DNA of 64,000 nucleotides from Terracoccus luteus (GTDB lineage Bacteria > Actinomycetota > Actinomycetes > Actinomycetales > Dermatophilaceae): positions 124,001 to 188,000 of the forward strand of contig NZ_RBXT01000001.1 of NCBI RefSeq assembly GCF_003635045.1, given 5' to 3'. The notes beneath the pieces were generated by a model. That model searched no databases and was not told the DNA's origin. It was given only the letters and a program-made list of their open reading frames with translations. Numbering within the stretch: position 1 is the first letter of the stretch; every line of letters starts with the position of its first letter. This document shows positions 9,236 through 16,967 of the stretch, in pieces. The translations under genes and the position numbers were made by a program.

Positions 9236-9275
9236 GTGGAGGGTTCTCGTCGCGAGGGTGACGAGAACCCTCCAC
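9236..9275 (+). terminator. Rho-independent-like terminator hairpin
   Basis: A perfect 16-bp inverted repeat (arms GTGGAGGGTTCTCGTC at 9236-9251 and 9260-9275) with an 8-base loop starts 15 bases after the regulator stop. It lacks a run of T, as is common in high-GC actinobacteria. Confidence 0.75.
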
Positions 9276-9377
9276 AGGGCTGACTCCCGCGGGTGGTCGG
9301 GTCGCATGAGGGATGCCGGTGGGTTTCGTCACCGACGACGAACCACGCCGCGAGCCCCCCGCCTAGGTTCGCTCGTC

Positions 9378-10778
9378 ATGACAGACCTGCAGACCGACCT
9401 CAGTGCCGTCGGCGCCCGCGCGGCGCGTGTGCTGCCCGAGCTTCTCGAGCGGCACGACGTGCCCGCCGCCGCACTCGGCATCCTGCTCGGCGACGAGGTC
9501 TTCACGACCTCGGCCGGGGTGCTCAACCTCGGCACCGGCGTCGAGGCGACCGACGACTCGGTCTTCCAGATCGGCTCGATCACCAAGGTCTGGACCGCCA
9601 CCCTCGTGCTGCAGCTCGTCGACGAGGGGCTCGTCGACCTCGACGCGCCGGTGCGCACCTACCTGCCGGGGCTGCGGCTCGCCGACGACGAGGCCGCGGC
9701 GGCCATGACCGTGCGGCAGCTGCTCTCGCACACCGCCGGGTTCGAGGGCGACATCTTCACCGACACCGGCCGCGGCGACGACGCGATCGAGAAGCTCGTC
9801 GCCACCTTCGACGACGTGCCGCAGCTGTTCGAGCCCGGAGCGCTGTTCTCCTACAACAACGCCGGCTACTGCGTGCTCGGACGGCTCGTCGAGGTGCTGC
9901 GCGAGAAGCCGTACGACGAGGTGCTCGCCGAGCGACTCTTCACCCCGCTCGGCCTGACCCACGCCGCGGCCGGGCCGTACGAGGCCATCCGCTTCCGCGT
10001 CGCGATGGGTCACGTCGACAAGGAGGGCGGGGGCCAGGAGCCCGCGCCGTTCTGGGCCCTGGCCCACTCCAACGGCCCGGCCGGTGCCCACCTGGCGATG
10101 AGCGCGGCCGACCTGCTCGCCTTCGCGCGGATGCACCTCGACGACGGCCAGGCCCCCGACGGCACCCAGGTGCTCTCACCGGCATCCGTCACGGCCATGC
10201 AGGAGGCCCAGGTCTCCCTGCCCGACCTACGCGTCATGGGCACGTCGTGGGGCCTCGGCTGGGAGCTGTTCGAGAACGCCGCCGAGCCGATGGTCGGCCA
10301 CGACGGCAACACCGTCGGGCAGGCGTCCTTCCTGCGCGTCGTGCCCGGGCGCCGGCTCGCGGTGACGCTGCTGACGAACGGCGGCCAGCCCTACGACGTC
10401 TTCCACGACCTCGTCGGCGACGTGCTGCGTGAGCTCGCCGGCGTCGAGCTGACCCCGCTGCCGACGCCGCCCGAGAGCCCGGAGCCCGTCGGTGACGCCT
10501 CGCCGTACGTCGGCACCTACGGCAACCGGGTGCTGCACGTCGTCGTCAGCCAGGACGACGACGGGCGGGTGTGGTCCGAGCTGCAGCCGCAGGGCGCCAC
10601 CCCCGACCCGAGCAGCGAGGCCCAGCGCATCGAGCTCGTGCCGCTCGGGCCCGACGTGCTCGTGCCGCTCGAGCCGGTGCAGGGCCTGCACATCCCGCAC
10701 GCCTTCGTCGGCCGCGAGGCCGACGGCCCGGCCCGCTGGCTGCACATCGGGCGGGCGATGCCGCGCCTGACCGAGTGA
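9378..10778 (+). CDS. Serine hydrolase, beta-lactamase class C / D-aminopeptidase family
   Basis: 466 residues, ATG start. The penicillin-binding-like fold motifs are present: SxxK as S67-I-T-K70, YxN as Tyr159-Asn-Asn, and GHDGN near residue 311 in place of the KTG box. A C-terminal extension of about 100 residues (from about 365) forms a separate beta-rich domain, as in DD-peptidase-like esterases and D-aminopeptidases. There is no signal peptide, so it is likely cytoplasmic. A clear paralogue lies at 24631-26085, and the two flank the peptide-uptake cluster. Substrate unknown; D-amino-acid peptides or esters are likely from context. Confidence 0.9.
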   Translation: MTDLQTDLSAVGARAARVLPELLERHDVPAAALGILLGDEVFTTSAGVLNLGTGVEATDDSVFQIGSITKVWTATLVLQLVDEGLVDLDAPVRTYLPGLRLADDEAAAAMTVRQLLSHTAGFEGDIFTDTGRGDDAIEKLVATFDDVPQLFEPGALFSYNNAGYCVLGRLVEVLREKPYDEVLAERLFTPLGLTHAAAGPYEAIRFRVAMGHVDKEGGGQEPAPFWALAHSNGPAGAHLAMSAADLLAFARMHLDDGQAPDGTQVLSPASVTAMQEAQVSLPDLRVMGTSWGLGWELFENAAEPMVGHDGNTVGQASFLRVVPGRRLAVTLLTNGGQPYDVFHDLVGDVLRELAGVELTPLPTPPESPEPVGDASPYVGTYGNRVLHVVVSQDDDGRVWSELQPQGATPDPSSEAQRIELVPLGPDVLVPLEPVQGLHIPHAFVGREADGPARWLHIGRAMPRLTE

Positions 10779-11070
10779 CCGACTGACCGACCGGGCCATC
10801 GGGCCATCGGGCCATCGGGCCATCGGGCGACCGGGCGACCGGGCGACCGGTCGACCCGGCCCCGTCGGCCACGACGTCGGCGCTGTCGACCCGCACCACG
10901 AGGGGCGCCCGATCTCGTCCCATCCGACGAACACCCGGGCGCCCGGCTCGCGCAGGCTGGCGACACCCGCCGCGACCCCATTCGCACGGCACGGCACGCG
11001 TACCGAGAACCGCACCGACCGGCATCCGCCGCCCGGACGACCAGCACCCGACCAGCAGACAAGGACCGCG
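10779..11070. other. Intergenic leader of the peptide-uptake operon with an 8-bp tandem array
   Basis: No gene is seen in these 292 bases. The first part holds the 8-bp array described separately. The rest is GC-rich with no clear -10/-35 pair. The promoter of the operon starting at 11071 must lie here. AAGGA at 11061 is the ribosome binding site of the first gene. Confidence 0.6.
10793..10856. repeat. 8-bp tandem repeat array (4 x GGGCCATC, 3 x GGGCGACC, 1 x GGTCGACC)
   Basis: Eight consecutive octamer units run from just after the hydrolase stop: four identical GGGCCATC, then three identical GGGCGACC, then the variant GGTCGACC, which is itself a palindrome. Two homogeneous blocks suggest separate slippage expansions. 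It lies upstream of the peptide ABC operon. Confidence 0.85.
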
Positions 11071-12678
11071 ATGAGACACCTCGCCACCGCCAGTGGAGCC
11101 GCCCTCATGGCCATCGCGCTCGCCGCCTGCGGTGGTGGGGGCGGCGACGGCGGGACCGGGGCGGGGGGCACGGGCGGCGCCCCGGCCGACCTCGTCGACG
11201 GCGCCACCTTCACGATGGCCACCAGCGCCGACCCCGGCAGCCTCGACCCGCAGATGTCGGCGAGCTCGATCCTGCTGCAGCTCAGCGGCTTCGCCTACGA
11301 CTCGCTCGTCTCGAGCGCGTCCGACGGCACCATCGTCAAGGGCCTGGCGACCGACTGGAAGGTCGACGGCACGAAGGTCACGATGACCATCGGGAGCGGC
11401 ATCACGTGCTCCGACGGGTCCGCGTTCACCGCCGCCGACGCCGCGGCGAACATCAACTTCATGGGCGACCCGGCCAACAAGAGCGCCTTCATCGGCGTCT
11501 TCGTCCCCTCGGGGGCCAAGGCCGCCGCGAGCGGCTCGACCCTCACCGTCACCCTCGCGGCGCCCGCGCCCTTCGTGCTCGAGGGCCTCGCGGTCGCGCC
11601 GATGGTGTGCAAGAGCGGCCTCGCGAACCGCAAGGGGCTCGAGAAGCAGACCGCCGGCACGGGGCCCTACCAGCTCACCGAGGTCGTGCCGAGCGACCAC
11701 TTCACGTACACGAAGCGCCAGGGCTACACGTGGGGGCCGAACGGCGCCACGACCGCCGAGAAGGGGATGCCGCAGACGGTGACCGTCAAGGTGGTGCCGA
11801 ACCAGACGACGGCCGCGAACCTGCTGCTGTCGGGCGGCCTCAACGCCGCCACCATCACGGGCCAGGACGCCACCCGGCTCGAGGGGGCCAAGCTGTTCAG
11901 CTCGCAGCTCGACGCGCTCGTCGGCCAGATGTGGTTCAACCACACGAGCGGTCGCCCGGGTGCCGACAAGGACGTGCGGAAGGCCCTGACCCAGGCCCTC
12001 GACCTCGCCCAGGTGCGCGAGGTGTTCACCGCCAAGCAGGGCGCCGCGCCGACGACGTTCTCGGTCGTCCCGCCGCTGGCCTGCCCGGGCGACTCGGTCA
12101 CCCCCGCGCTGCCGAAGGGTGGCCTCGACGCGGCCAAGCAGGCGCTCGACGCCGCCGGCTGGACCGCCGGCTCCGACGGCATCCGGGCCAAGGACGGCAA
12201 GCCGCTCGCGGCCACGTTCGTCTACCAGAGCGCGGCGGGCGCGAGCGGCGCGGCGGCCGCCGAGCTGGCCGCCGGCGTGTGGAAGCAGCTGGGTGCGAAC
12301 GTCACCCTCAAGGCGCAGGACCAGACGGCGCTGCTGCAGACGATGTTCTCCAGCGGTGACTGGGACGTCGCGTGGCTGCCGCTCAACGTCAGCAGCCCCG
12401 ACCAGCTCGTACCCTTCCTCTCGGGCCCGGCCGCGCCGAACGGCAACAACTTCGCCCACATCGACAACCCCGCCTACACCGAGGCCGTCACCGCCGCCGC
12501 CAAGCTGCCCGGCAAGGAGGGCTGCGCCACCTGGCTCAAGGCTGAGACGGTCCTCGTGACGGATGCCGACGTGGTGCCCTTCGCGAACCAGCCCGCCAAG
12601 ACCTTCGGCCAGAAGGCGCAGTTCACGTCCGGCTCCTCGGCGGTCGCGCCGACGAGCATCCGCATGCTGGCGGGCTGA
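11071..12678 (+). CDS. Peptide/nickel-type ABC transporter substrate-binding lipoprotein (family 5)
   Basis: 535 residues. A lipoprotein signal peptide ends in the lipobox LAAC with the modified Cys at residue 20, followed by a Gly-rich linker. The mature part has the family 5 (DppA/OppA) features, including an early DPGSLDPQMS segment. It is an extracytoplasmic lipid-anchored receptor for peptides or similar solutes. It starts a run of six co-directional genes (two permeases, two ATPases with one fusion, a peptidase and an acetyltransferase) joined by short gaps or overlaps, so imported peptides are probably hydrolysed by the encoded S9 enzyme. Confidence 0.94.
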   Translation: MRHLATASGAALMAIALAACGGGGGDGGTGAGGTGGAPADLVDGATFTMATSADPGSLDPQMSASSILLQLSGFAYDSLVSSASDGTIVKGLATDWKVDGTKVTMTIGSGITCSDGSAFTAADAAANINFMGDPANKSAFIGVFVPSGAKAAASGSTLTVTLAAPAPFVLEGLAVAPMVCKSGLANRKGLEKQTAGTGPYQLTEVVPSDHFTYTKRQGYTWGPNGATTAEKGMPQTVTVKVVPNQTTAANLLLSGGLNAATITGQDATRLEGAKLFSSQLDALVGQMWFNHTSGRPGADKDVRKALTQALDLAQVREVFTAKQGAAPTTFSVVPPLACPGDSVTPALPKGGLDAAKQALDAAGWTAGSDGIRAKDGKPLAATFVYQSAAGASGAAAAELAAGVWKQLGANVTLKAQDQTALLQTMFSSGDWDVAWLPLNVSSPDQLVPFLSGPAAPNGNNFAHIDNPAYTEAVTAAAKLPGKEGCATWLKAETVLVTDADVVPFANQPAKTFGQKAQFTSGSSAVAPTSIRMLAG

Positions 12679-12680
12679 CC

Positions 12681-13721
12681 GTGACGGTGGGGACGAGGAG
12701 CGTCGGCGGGGCCGCCGGCTCCGGCGGGGCCCACCGGCCGGCGGGGCGGTTCGCCTCGCTGGCCGGGGGCCTCGAGCACCCGTGGGTCCGCTTCGCGCTG
12801 CGGCGGTCCGGGCGGCTGCTCGTCTCGCTGTGGGTGCTCGTCACGGCCTCGTTCCTCATGATCCACCTCATCCCGGGCGACCCCGTGCGCTCGGCCCTCG
12901 GGCCGACCGCGCCGGCCGAGCTCGTCGCCGCCCGACGGGCCCAGCTGGGGCTCGACGACCCGCTGTTCGCGCAGTACCTGCGTTTCTTCAAGGGCCTGTT
13001 CACCGGTGACCTCGGGGTGTCGCTGACGAGCTCCCTGCCGGTGACCGACGTGGTCGCGCAACGCCTCCCGCCCACCCTCGTGCTCGCGGTGCTCGCCTTC
13101 GGGGTGGCCCTGCTGCTCTCGGTGCCCATCGGTCTGCTCATGGGCATCCTCACCCGCGGCGGTCGCGCCCGACGGGCCGAGCTCGGCTTCTCGGGCACGA
13201 GCGTGGTGCTCGGGTCGATCCCCGAGTTCCTCCTCGGCGTCGGCCTCGTGTGGATCTTCGGCGTCTCGCTCGGGCTGCTGCCCGTCGCCGGCCGCTCGAC
13301 GCCGGCGTCGTACGTGCTGCCCGTGCTGTCGCTGTCGATCGGCCCGGCCGCCGCGCTCGCCCGCATCATGCGCGTCGACATGGTCGCGATCCTGCAGGCC
13401 GACTACATCCGCACCGCCCGCGCCAAGCGGCTGCCCGCGTCGCGGGTCTACCTGCGCCACGCGCTGCCGAACGCGCTGACCGCGACGATCACCCTCGGCG
13501 GCCTGCTGCTCAGCTCGCTCGTCGCCGGCACGGTGCTCGTCGAGAACGTCTTCGCCTGGCCGGGCCTCGGCAGCACGATCGTCAGCTCGATCCTGCAGAA
13601 GGACTACCCGCTCGTGCAGGGCATCGTCCTCGTCTACGGCGTGGGGGTCCTCGTCGTCAACACCGCCGTCGACGTCGCGCTCGCCCTGCTCGACCCCCGT
13701 TCCGCCATCAGGGAGGGCTGA
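12681..13721 (+). CDS. Peptide ABC transporter permease, DppB type
   Basis: 346 residues, GTG start two bases after the previous stop. A Gly-rich N-terminus of about 45 residues precedes the first membrane segment (LLVSLWVLVTASFLMIHLIP), which carries the typical DppB N-terminal motif ending in PGDP. The binding-protein-dependent transport domain has six membrane helices and an EAA-type loop with RTARAKRLP. It should form the channel with the permease half of the next gene. Confidence 0.94.
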   Translation: MTVGTRSVGGAAGSGGAHRPAGRFASLAGGLEHPWVRFALRRSGRLLVSLWVLVTASFLMIHLIPGDPVRSALGPTAPAELVAARRAQLGLDDPLFAQYLRFFKGLFTGDLGVSLTSSLPVTDVVAQRLPPTLVLAVLAFGVALLLSVPIGLLMGILTRGGRARRAELGFSGTSVVLGSIPEFLLGVGLVWIFGVSLGLLPVAGRSTPASYVLPVLSLSIGPAAALARIMRVDMVAILQADYIRTARAKRLPASRVYLRHALPNALTATITLGGLLLSSLVAGTVLVENVFAWPGLGSTIVSSILQKDYPLVQGIVLVYGVGVLVVNTAVDVALALLDPRSAIREG

Positions 13722-13722
13722 G

Positions 13723-15846
13723 ATGGCCCAGTCGCAGGTCGCCCAGGCCGTACCGGGCCAGCCGGGTCAGCTCGGCGGGCCGGGTGGTGAGCTCGTCGCT
13801 GGCCCGCCGGGTCCGGCCGGTCCGGCCGGCCCCGCGTCGCGCCGCCGGTCGGGCGCCCGCCGCTGGCTCGCCGTGCTGCGCACCCCGGTCGGGCTGAGCG
13901 CCTCGCTGCTGCTCGGGCTCGTGCTCGTCGTGGCCGTGCTGGCACCGATCATCTGGGGCGACCGCGCCGAGGCCGTCGACACGACCCGCATCCTCGAGGG
14001 CGCATCGTCCGACCACTGGGTCGGCACCGACAACCTCGGTCGCGACCTCTTCTTCCGCGTCCTCGTCGCCACCCGCCTCTCGGTCGGGCTGGCCCTCGCT
14101 GCCACCGTCATCGCCGTCGTCGCGGGGCTGCTGCTCGGCACGGCGCCGATCGTGCTGGGGCGTCGGCTGGGGGCACCCGTCGTCGCCCTCGTCAACATCG
14201 CCGTCGCCTTCCCGGGGCTGCTGCTCGCGCTCTTCTTCGCCGTCGTCTTCGGCGTCGGCACGACGGGCGCGGTGCTGGCCATCGGCTTCGCCGGCGCGCC
14301 CTCGTTCGCCCGCCTCACCCAGACACTCGCCGCCGGCATCGCCGACCGTGACTACGTCGCCGCCGCCCGCCTCGCCGGGGTCTCGCGGCTGCGGCTGCTC
14401 GTGCGCCACGTGCTGCCGAACATCGGCGAGCCCCTCGTCGTCAACGCCACCATCGGCGCCGGTGGGGCGCTGCTCGCGTTCGCCGGTCTGTCGTTCCTCG
14501 GTCTCGGCGTGCAGGCCCCCGCCTACGACTGGGGCCGGCTGCTGCAGGACGGCCTCGGCGGCATCTACGTCCACCCCGAGGGCGCGCTCGCGCCCGGCGC
14601 CGCCATCGTCGTGGCCGGGCTGGCCTTCAACCTCTTCGGTGAGGCCGTCGCCAAGGGCCTCGGCCTCACCGCGACCGTGGGCCGGATGCCGTCCGATCGG
14701 CGTCGTCGTCGCGGCCGCGCCGGCGACTCGGTAGCGAATAACGCCACAGCGCAACGGAACTCGGCCACGACGGCATCGGCGGTGTCCTCCGTGGCGCCGG
14801 CCACGACGGCATCCGGTGCGACGGTGGCGGCCGGCGCGACCGCCCGGACCGCCGTGACCGCCGACGACCGTGAGGTCGTGCTCGACGTCGCCGACCTCAC
14901 GGTGCGCTACCCCGGCGCCGACGGCCCGGTCACCCCCGTGCGCGGCGTCGGCTTCACCGTGCACCGAGGCGAGGGCGTGGGCGTCGTGGGGGAGTCCGGC
15001 TCCGGCAAGTCGCTCACCGCCCTCGCGGTGGCCCGCCTCGTCGAGACGCCGGGGGAGACGGAGGCGACCCGGCTGACCTTCCTCGGGCACGACCTGCGCG
15101 GCCCCCTGACGAAGGCGACGCGATCGGTGCTCGGCACCTCGTTCGCGATGGTCTTCCAGGACCCGATGACCTCGTTCAACCCGACCCAGCGCATCGGGCG
15201 GCAGCTCGCCGAGGTGTCACGTACGCACGCCGGCCTCGGCCGTCGTCAGGCCATGGACCGCGCCGTCGACCGCCTGCGCGGGGTGCGGGTCCCCGCGGCC
15301 GAGCGGCGCGCCCGCCAGTACCCGCACGAGTTCTCGGGCGGCATGCGGCAGCGGGCGATGATCGCCATGGGGCTCATGGGCCAGCCGGCCCTCGTCGTCG
15401 CCGACGAGCCGACGACCGCCCTCGACGTCACGGTGCAGCGTCAGGTGCTCGACCTGCTCGCCGCCGTGCGCCGTGACGGTGACGTCGCGCTGCTGCTCAT
15501 CAGCCACGACGTCGCGGTCGTGCGGCAGGTCTGCGAGCGGGTACTCGTCATGTACGCGGGGCGCATCGTCGAGGACCTCCCGTCCGACCGCCTCGCCACG
15601 GGCGCCCTGCACCCCTACACGCGCGCCCTCGTCGCGACGGTGCCCGACATGGACGTCGACCGCGGCCGACCGCTGCCCGTCATCGCCGGGCGCCCGGTCG
15701 ACCCCGCGCACCAGCCCGTCGGCTGCGCGTACGCCGCACGCTGCCCCCTCGCCGACGACCACTGTCGGGCGGTCGACCCGCCCCTCGTGACGGTGGCCGG
15801 TAGCGGCCGGGTCGCCTGCTGGCACGCGGGGGAGGCCGGGTCGTGA
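13723..15846 (+). CDS. Fused peptide ABC permease (DppC) and ATPase (DppD)
   Basis: 707 residues in one uninterrupted frame. Residues about 45-310 are a DppC-type permease, including VGTDNLGRD and an EAA loop with AAARLAGVSRLRL. Residues about 320-385 are a Ser/Ala/Thr-rich linker. Residues about 385-690 form a DppD-type ATPase with Walker A GESGSGKS near 422, signature FSGGMRQRA near 536, Walker B VVADEPTTALD near 557, and a Cys-containing oligopeptide-binding C-terminus (CAYAARCPLADDHC). These are usually separate genes, though such fusions are known in actinobacteria. An assembly error joining two genes is unlikely because the linker is in frame and the downstream start overlaps. Confidence 0.93.
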   Translation: MAQSQVAQAVPGQPGQLGGPGGELVAGPPGPAGPAGPASRRRSGARRWLAVLRTPVGLSASLLLGLVLVVAVLAPIIWGDRAEAVDTTRILEGASSDHWVGTDNLGRDLFFRVLVATRLSVGLALAATVIAVVAGLLLGTAPIVLGRRLGAPVVALVNIAVAFPGLLLALFFAVVFGVGTTGAVLAIGFAGAPSFARLTQTLAAGIADRDYVAAARLAGVSRLRLLVRHVLPNIGEPLVVNATIGAGGALLAFAGLSFLGLGVQAPAYDWGRLLQDGLGGIYVHPEGALAPGAAIVVAGLAFNLFGEAVAKGLGLTATVGRMPSDRRRRRGRAGDSVANNATAQRNSATTASAVSSVAPATTASGATVAAGATARTAVTADDREVVLDVADLTVRYPGADGPVTPVRGVGFTVHRGEGVGVVGESGSGKSLTALAVARLVETPGETEATRLTFLGHDLRGPLTKATRSVLGTSFAMVFQDPMTSFNPTQRIGRQLAEVSRTHAGLGRRQAMDRAVDRLRGVRVPAAERRARQYPHEFSGGMRQRAMIAMGLMGQPALVVADEPTTALDVTVQRQVLDLLAAVRRDGDVALLLISHDVAVVRQVCERVLVMYAGRIVEDLPSDRLATGALHPYTRALVATVPDMDVDRGRPLPVIAGRPVDPAHQPVGCAYAARCPLADDHCRAVDPPLVTVAGSGRVACWHAGEAGS

Positions 15847-16967
15847 GCGAGCTGAGATTCGAGGACGTCAGCGTGCGCTTCGGCAGCCGCCGACGCGGCC
15901 TCACCGCCGTCGACGGGGTGGACCTCGTCGTACCCGACAGCGAGATCGTCGGTCTCGTGGGGGAGTCTGGCTCCGGAAAGTCGACGCTCGCCCGGGCCGC
16001 CGCCGGGCTCACCCCCGTCTCCGGCGGGCGGATCCTGCTCGACGGCAAGCCGATCGGTGCGCCGGCCCGGGGGAGGAGGGGTCCGAACCCCGTGCAGATG
16101 GTCTTCCAGGACCCGTACTCGTCGCTCGACCCGCGCATGACGATCGGCGAGAGCATCGCCGAGGCCATGCCGCGCGGGGTGCGGGGCGGAGCCCGCCGCG
16201 CCGAGGTGACCCGTCTGCTCGAGCTCGTCGACCTCGACGGCGACCGGGCCCATGCCTACCCGGGTCTGCTGTCGGGCGGTCAACGGCAGCGGGTCGCGCT
16301 CGCCCGGGCGCTCGCCGCGCGCCCCGACGTCATCGTGGCCGACGAGATCACCTCTGCCCTCGACGTGTCCATCCAGGGCACGGTGCTCAACCTCGTCGTC
16401 GACCTCCAGCGCGAGCTCGGCACGTCGATGCTCTTCATCTCGCACAACCTCGCCGTCGTGCGGTACGTCGCCCGCACCATCGCCGTCATGTACCTCGGCC
16501 GCATCGTCGAGCACGGCCCGGCCGACGAGGTGCTGAGCAACCCCCAGCACCCGTATACCCGTGACCTGCTGGCCGCCGTGCCCGAGTCGCTGCACGCCGA
16601 GAGCGACCGGATGCCGGTCGGTGGCCTCGACGGGGTGGCGCTGGCCGAGCCCGCCGACCCCCACACGCCCCCGACGGGCTGCCGCTACCACCCTCGCTGC
16701 CCCGTCGGACCGGTGGTGCGGAGTGACCGCGAGGTGTGCCGCACCGACGCCCCGACGACCGAGCACCTCCACCTCGCCGCGTGCCACTTCGCACCGCCGC
16801 TCGCCGTCGGCCCGGCGACGCGCGACGCGAGCGACGCTGCGGGACGGGGCGTTCCGGCATCCGGGCTGCACCTCGACGGTCGGCAGAAGCCCGCCGACCC
16901 CACGATCGACGCCACCACCGATCCTGCCCCCGACACCGGTGCGGCCGACCTCCAGGGAGCCTCGTGA
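15843..16967 (+). CDS. Peptide ABC transporter ATP-binding protein, DppF type
   Basis: 374 residues; GTG overlaps the previous stop (GTGA). Walker A GESGSGKS near residue 39, signature LSGGQRQRVALARAL near 142 and Walker B VIVADEITSALD near 163 are intact. The oligopeptide C-terminal domain has GCRYHPRCP and further Cys residues that may hold a cluster or zinc. About 60 residues beyond this form a Pro/Asp/Thr-rich tail of no known function. It provides the second nucleotide-binding subunit of the importer. Confidence 0.94.
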   Translation: MSELRFEDVSVRFGSRRRGLTAVDGVDLVVPDSEIVGLVGESGSGKSTLARAAAGLTPVSGGRILLDGKPIGAPARGRRGPNPVQMVFQDPYSSLDPRMTIGESIAEAMPRGVRGGARRAEVTRLLELVDLDGDRAHAYPGLLSGGQRQRVALARALAARPDVIVADEITSALDVSIQGTVLNLVVDLQRELGTSMLFISHNLAVVRYVARTIAVMYLGRIVEHGPADEVLSNPQHPYTRDLLAAVPESLHAESDRMPVGGLDGVALAEPADPHTPPTGCRYHPRCPVGPVVRSDREVCRTDAPTTEHLHLAACHFAPPLAVGPATRDASDAAGRGVPASGLHLDGRQKPADPTIDATTDPAPDTGAADLQGAS

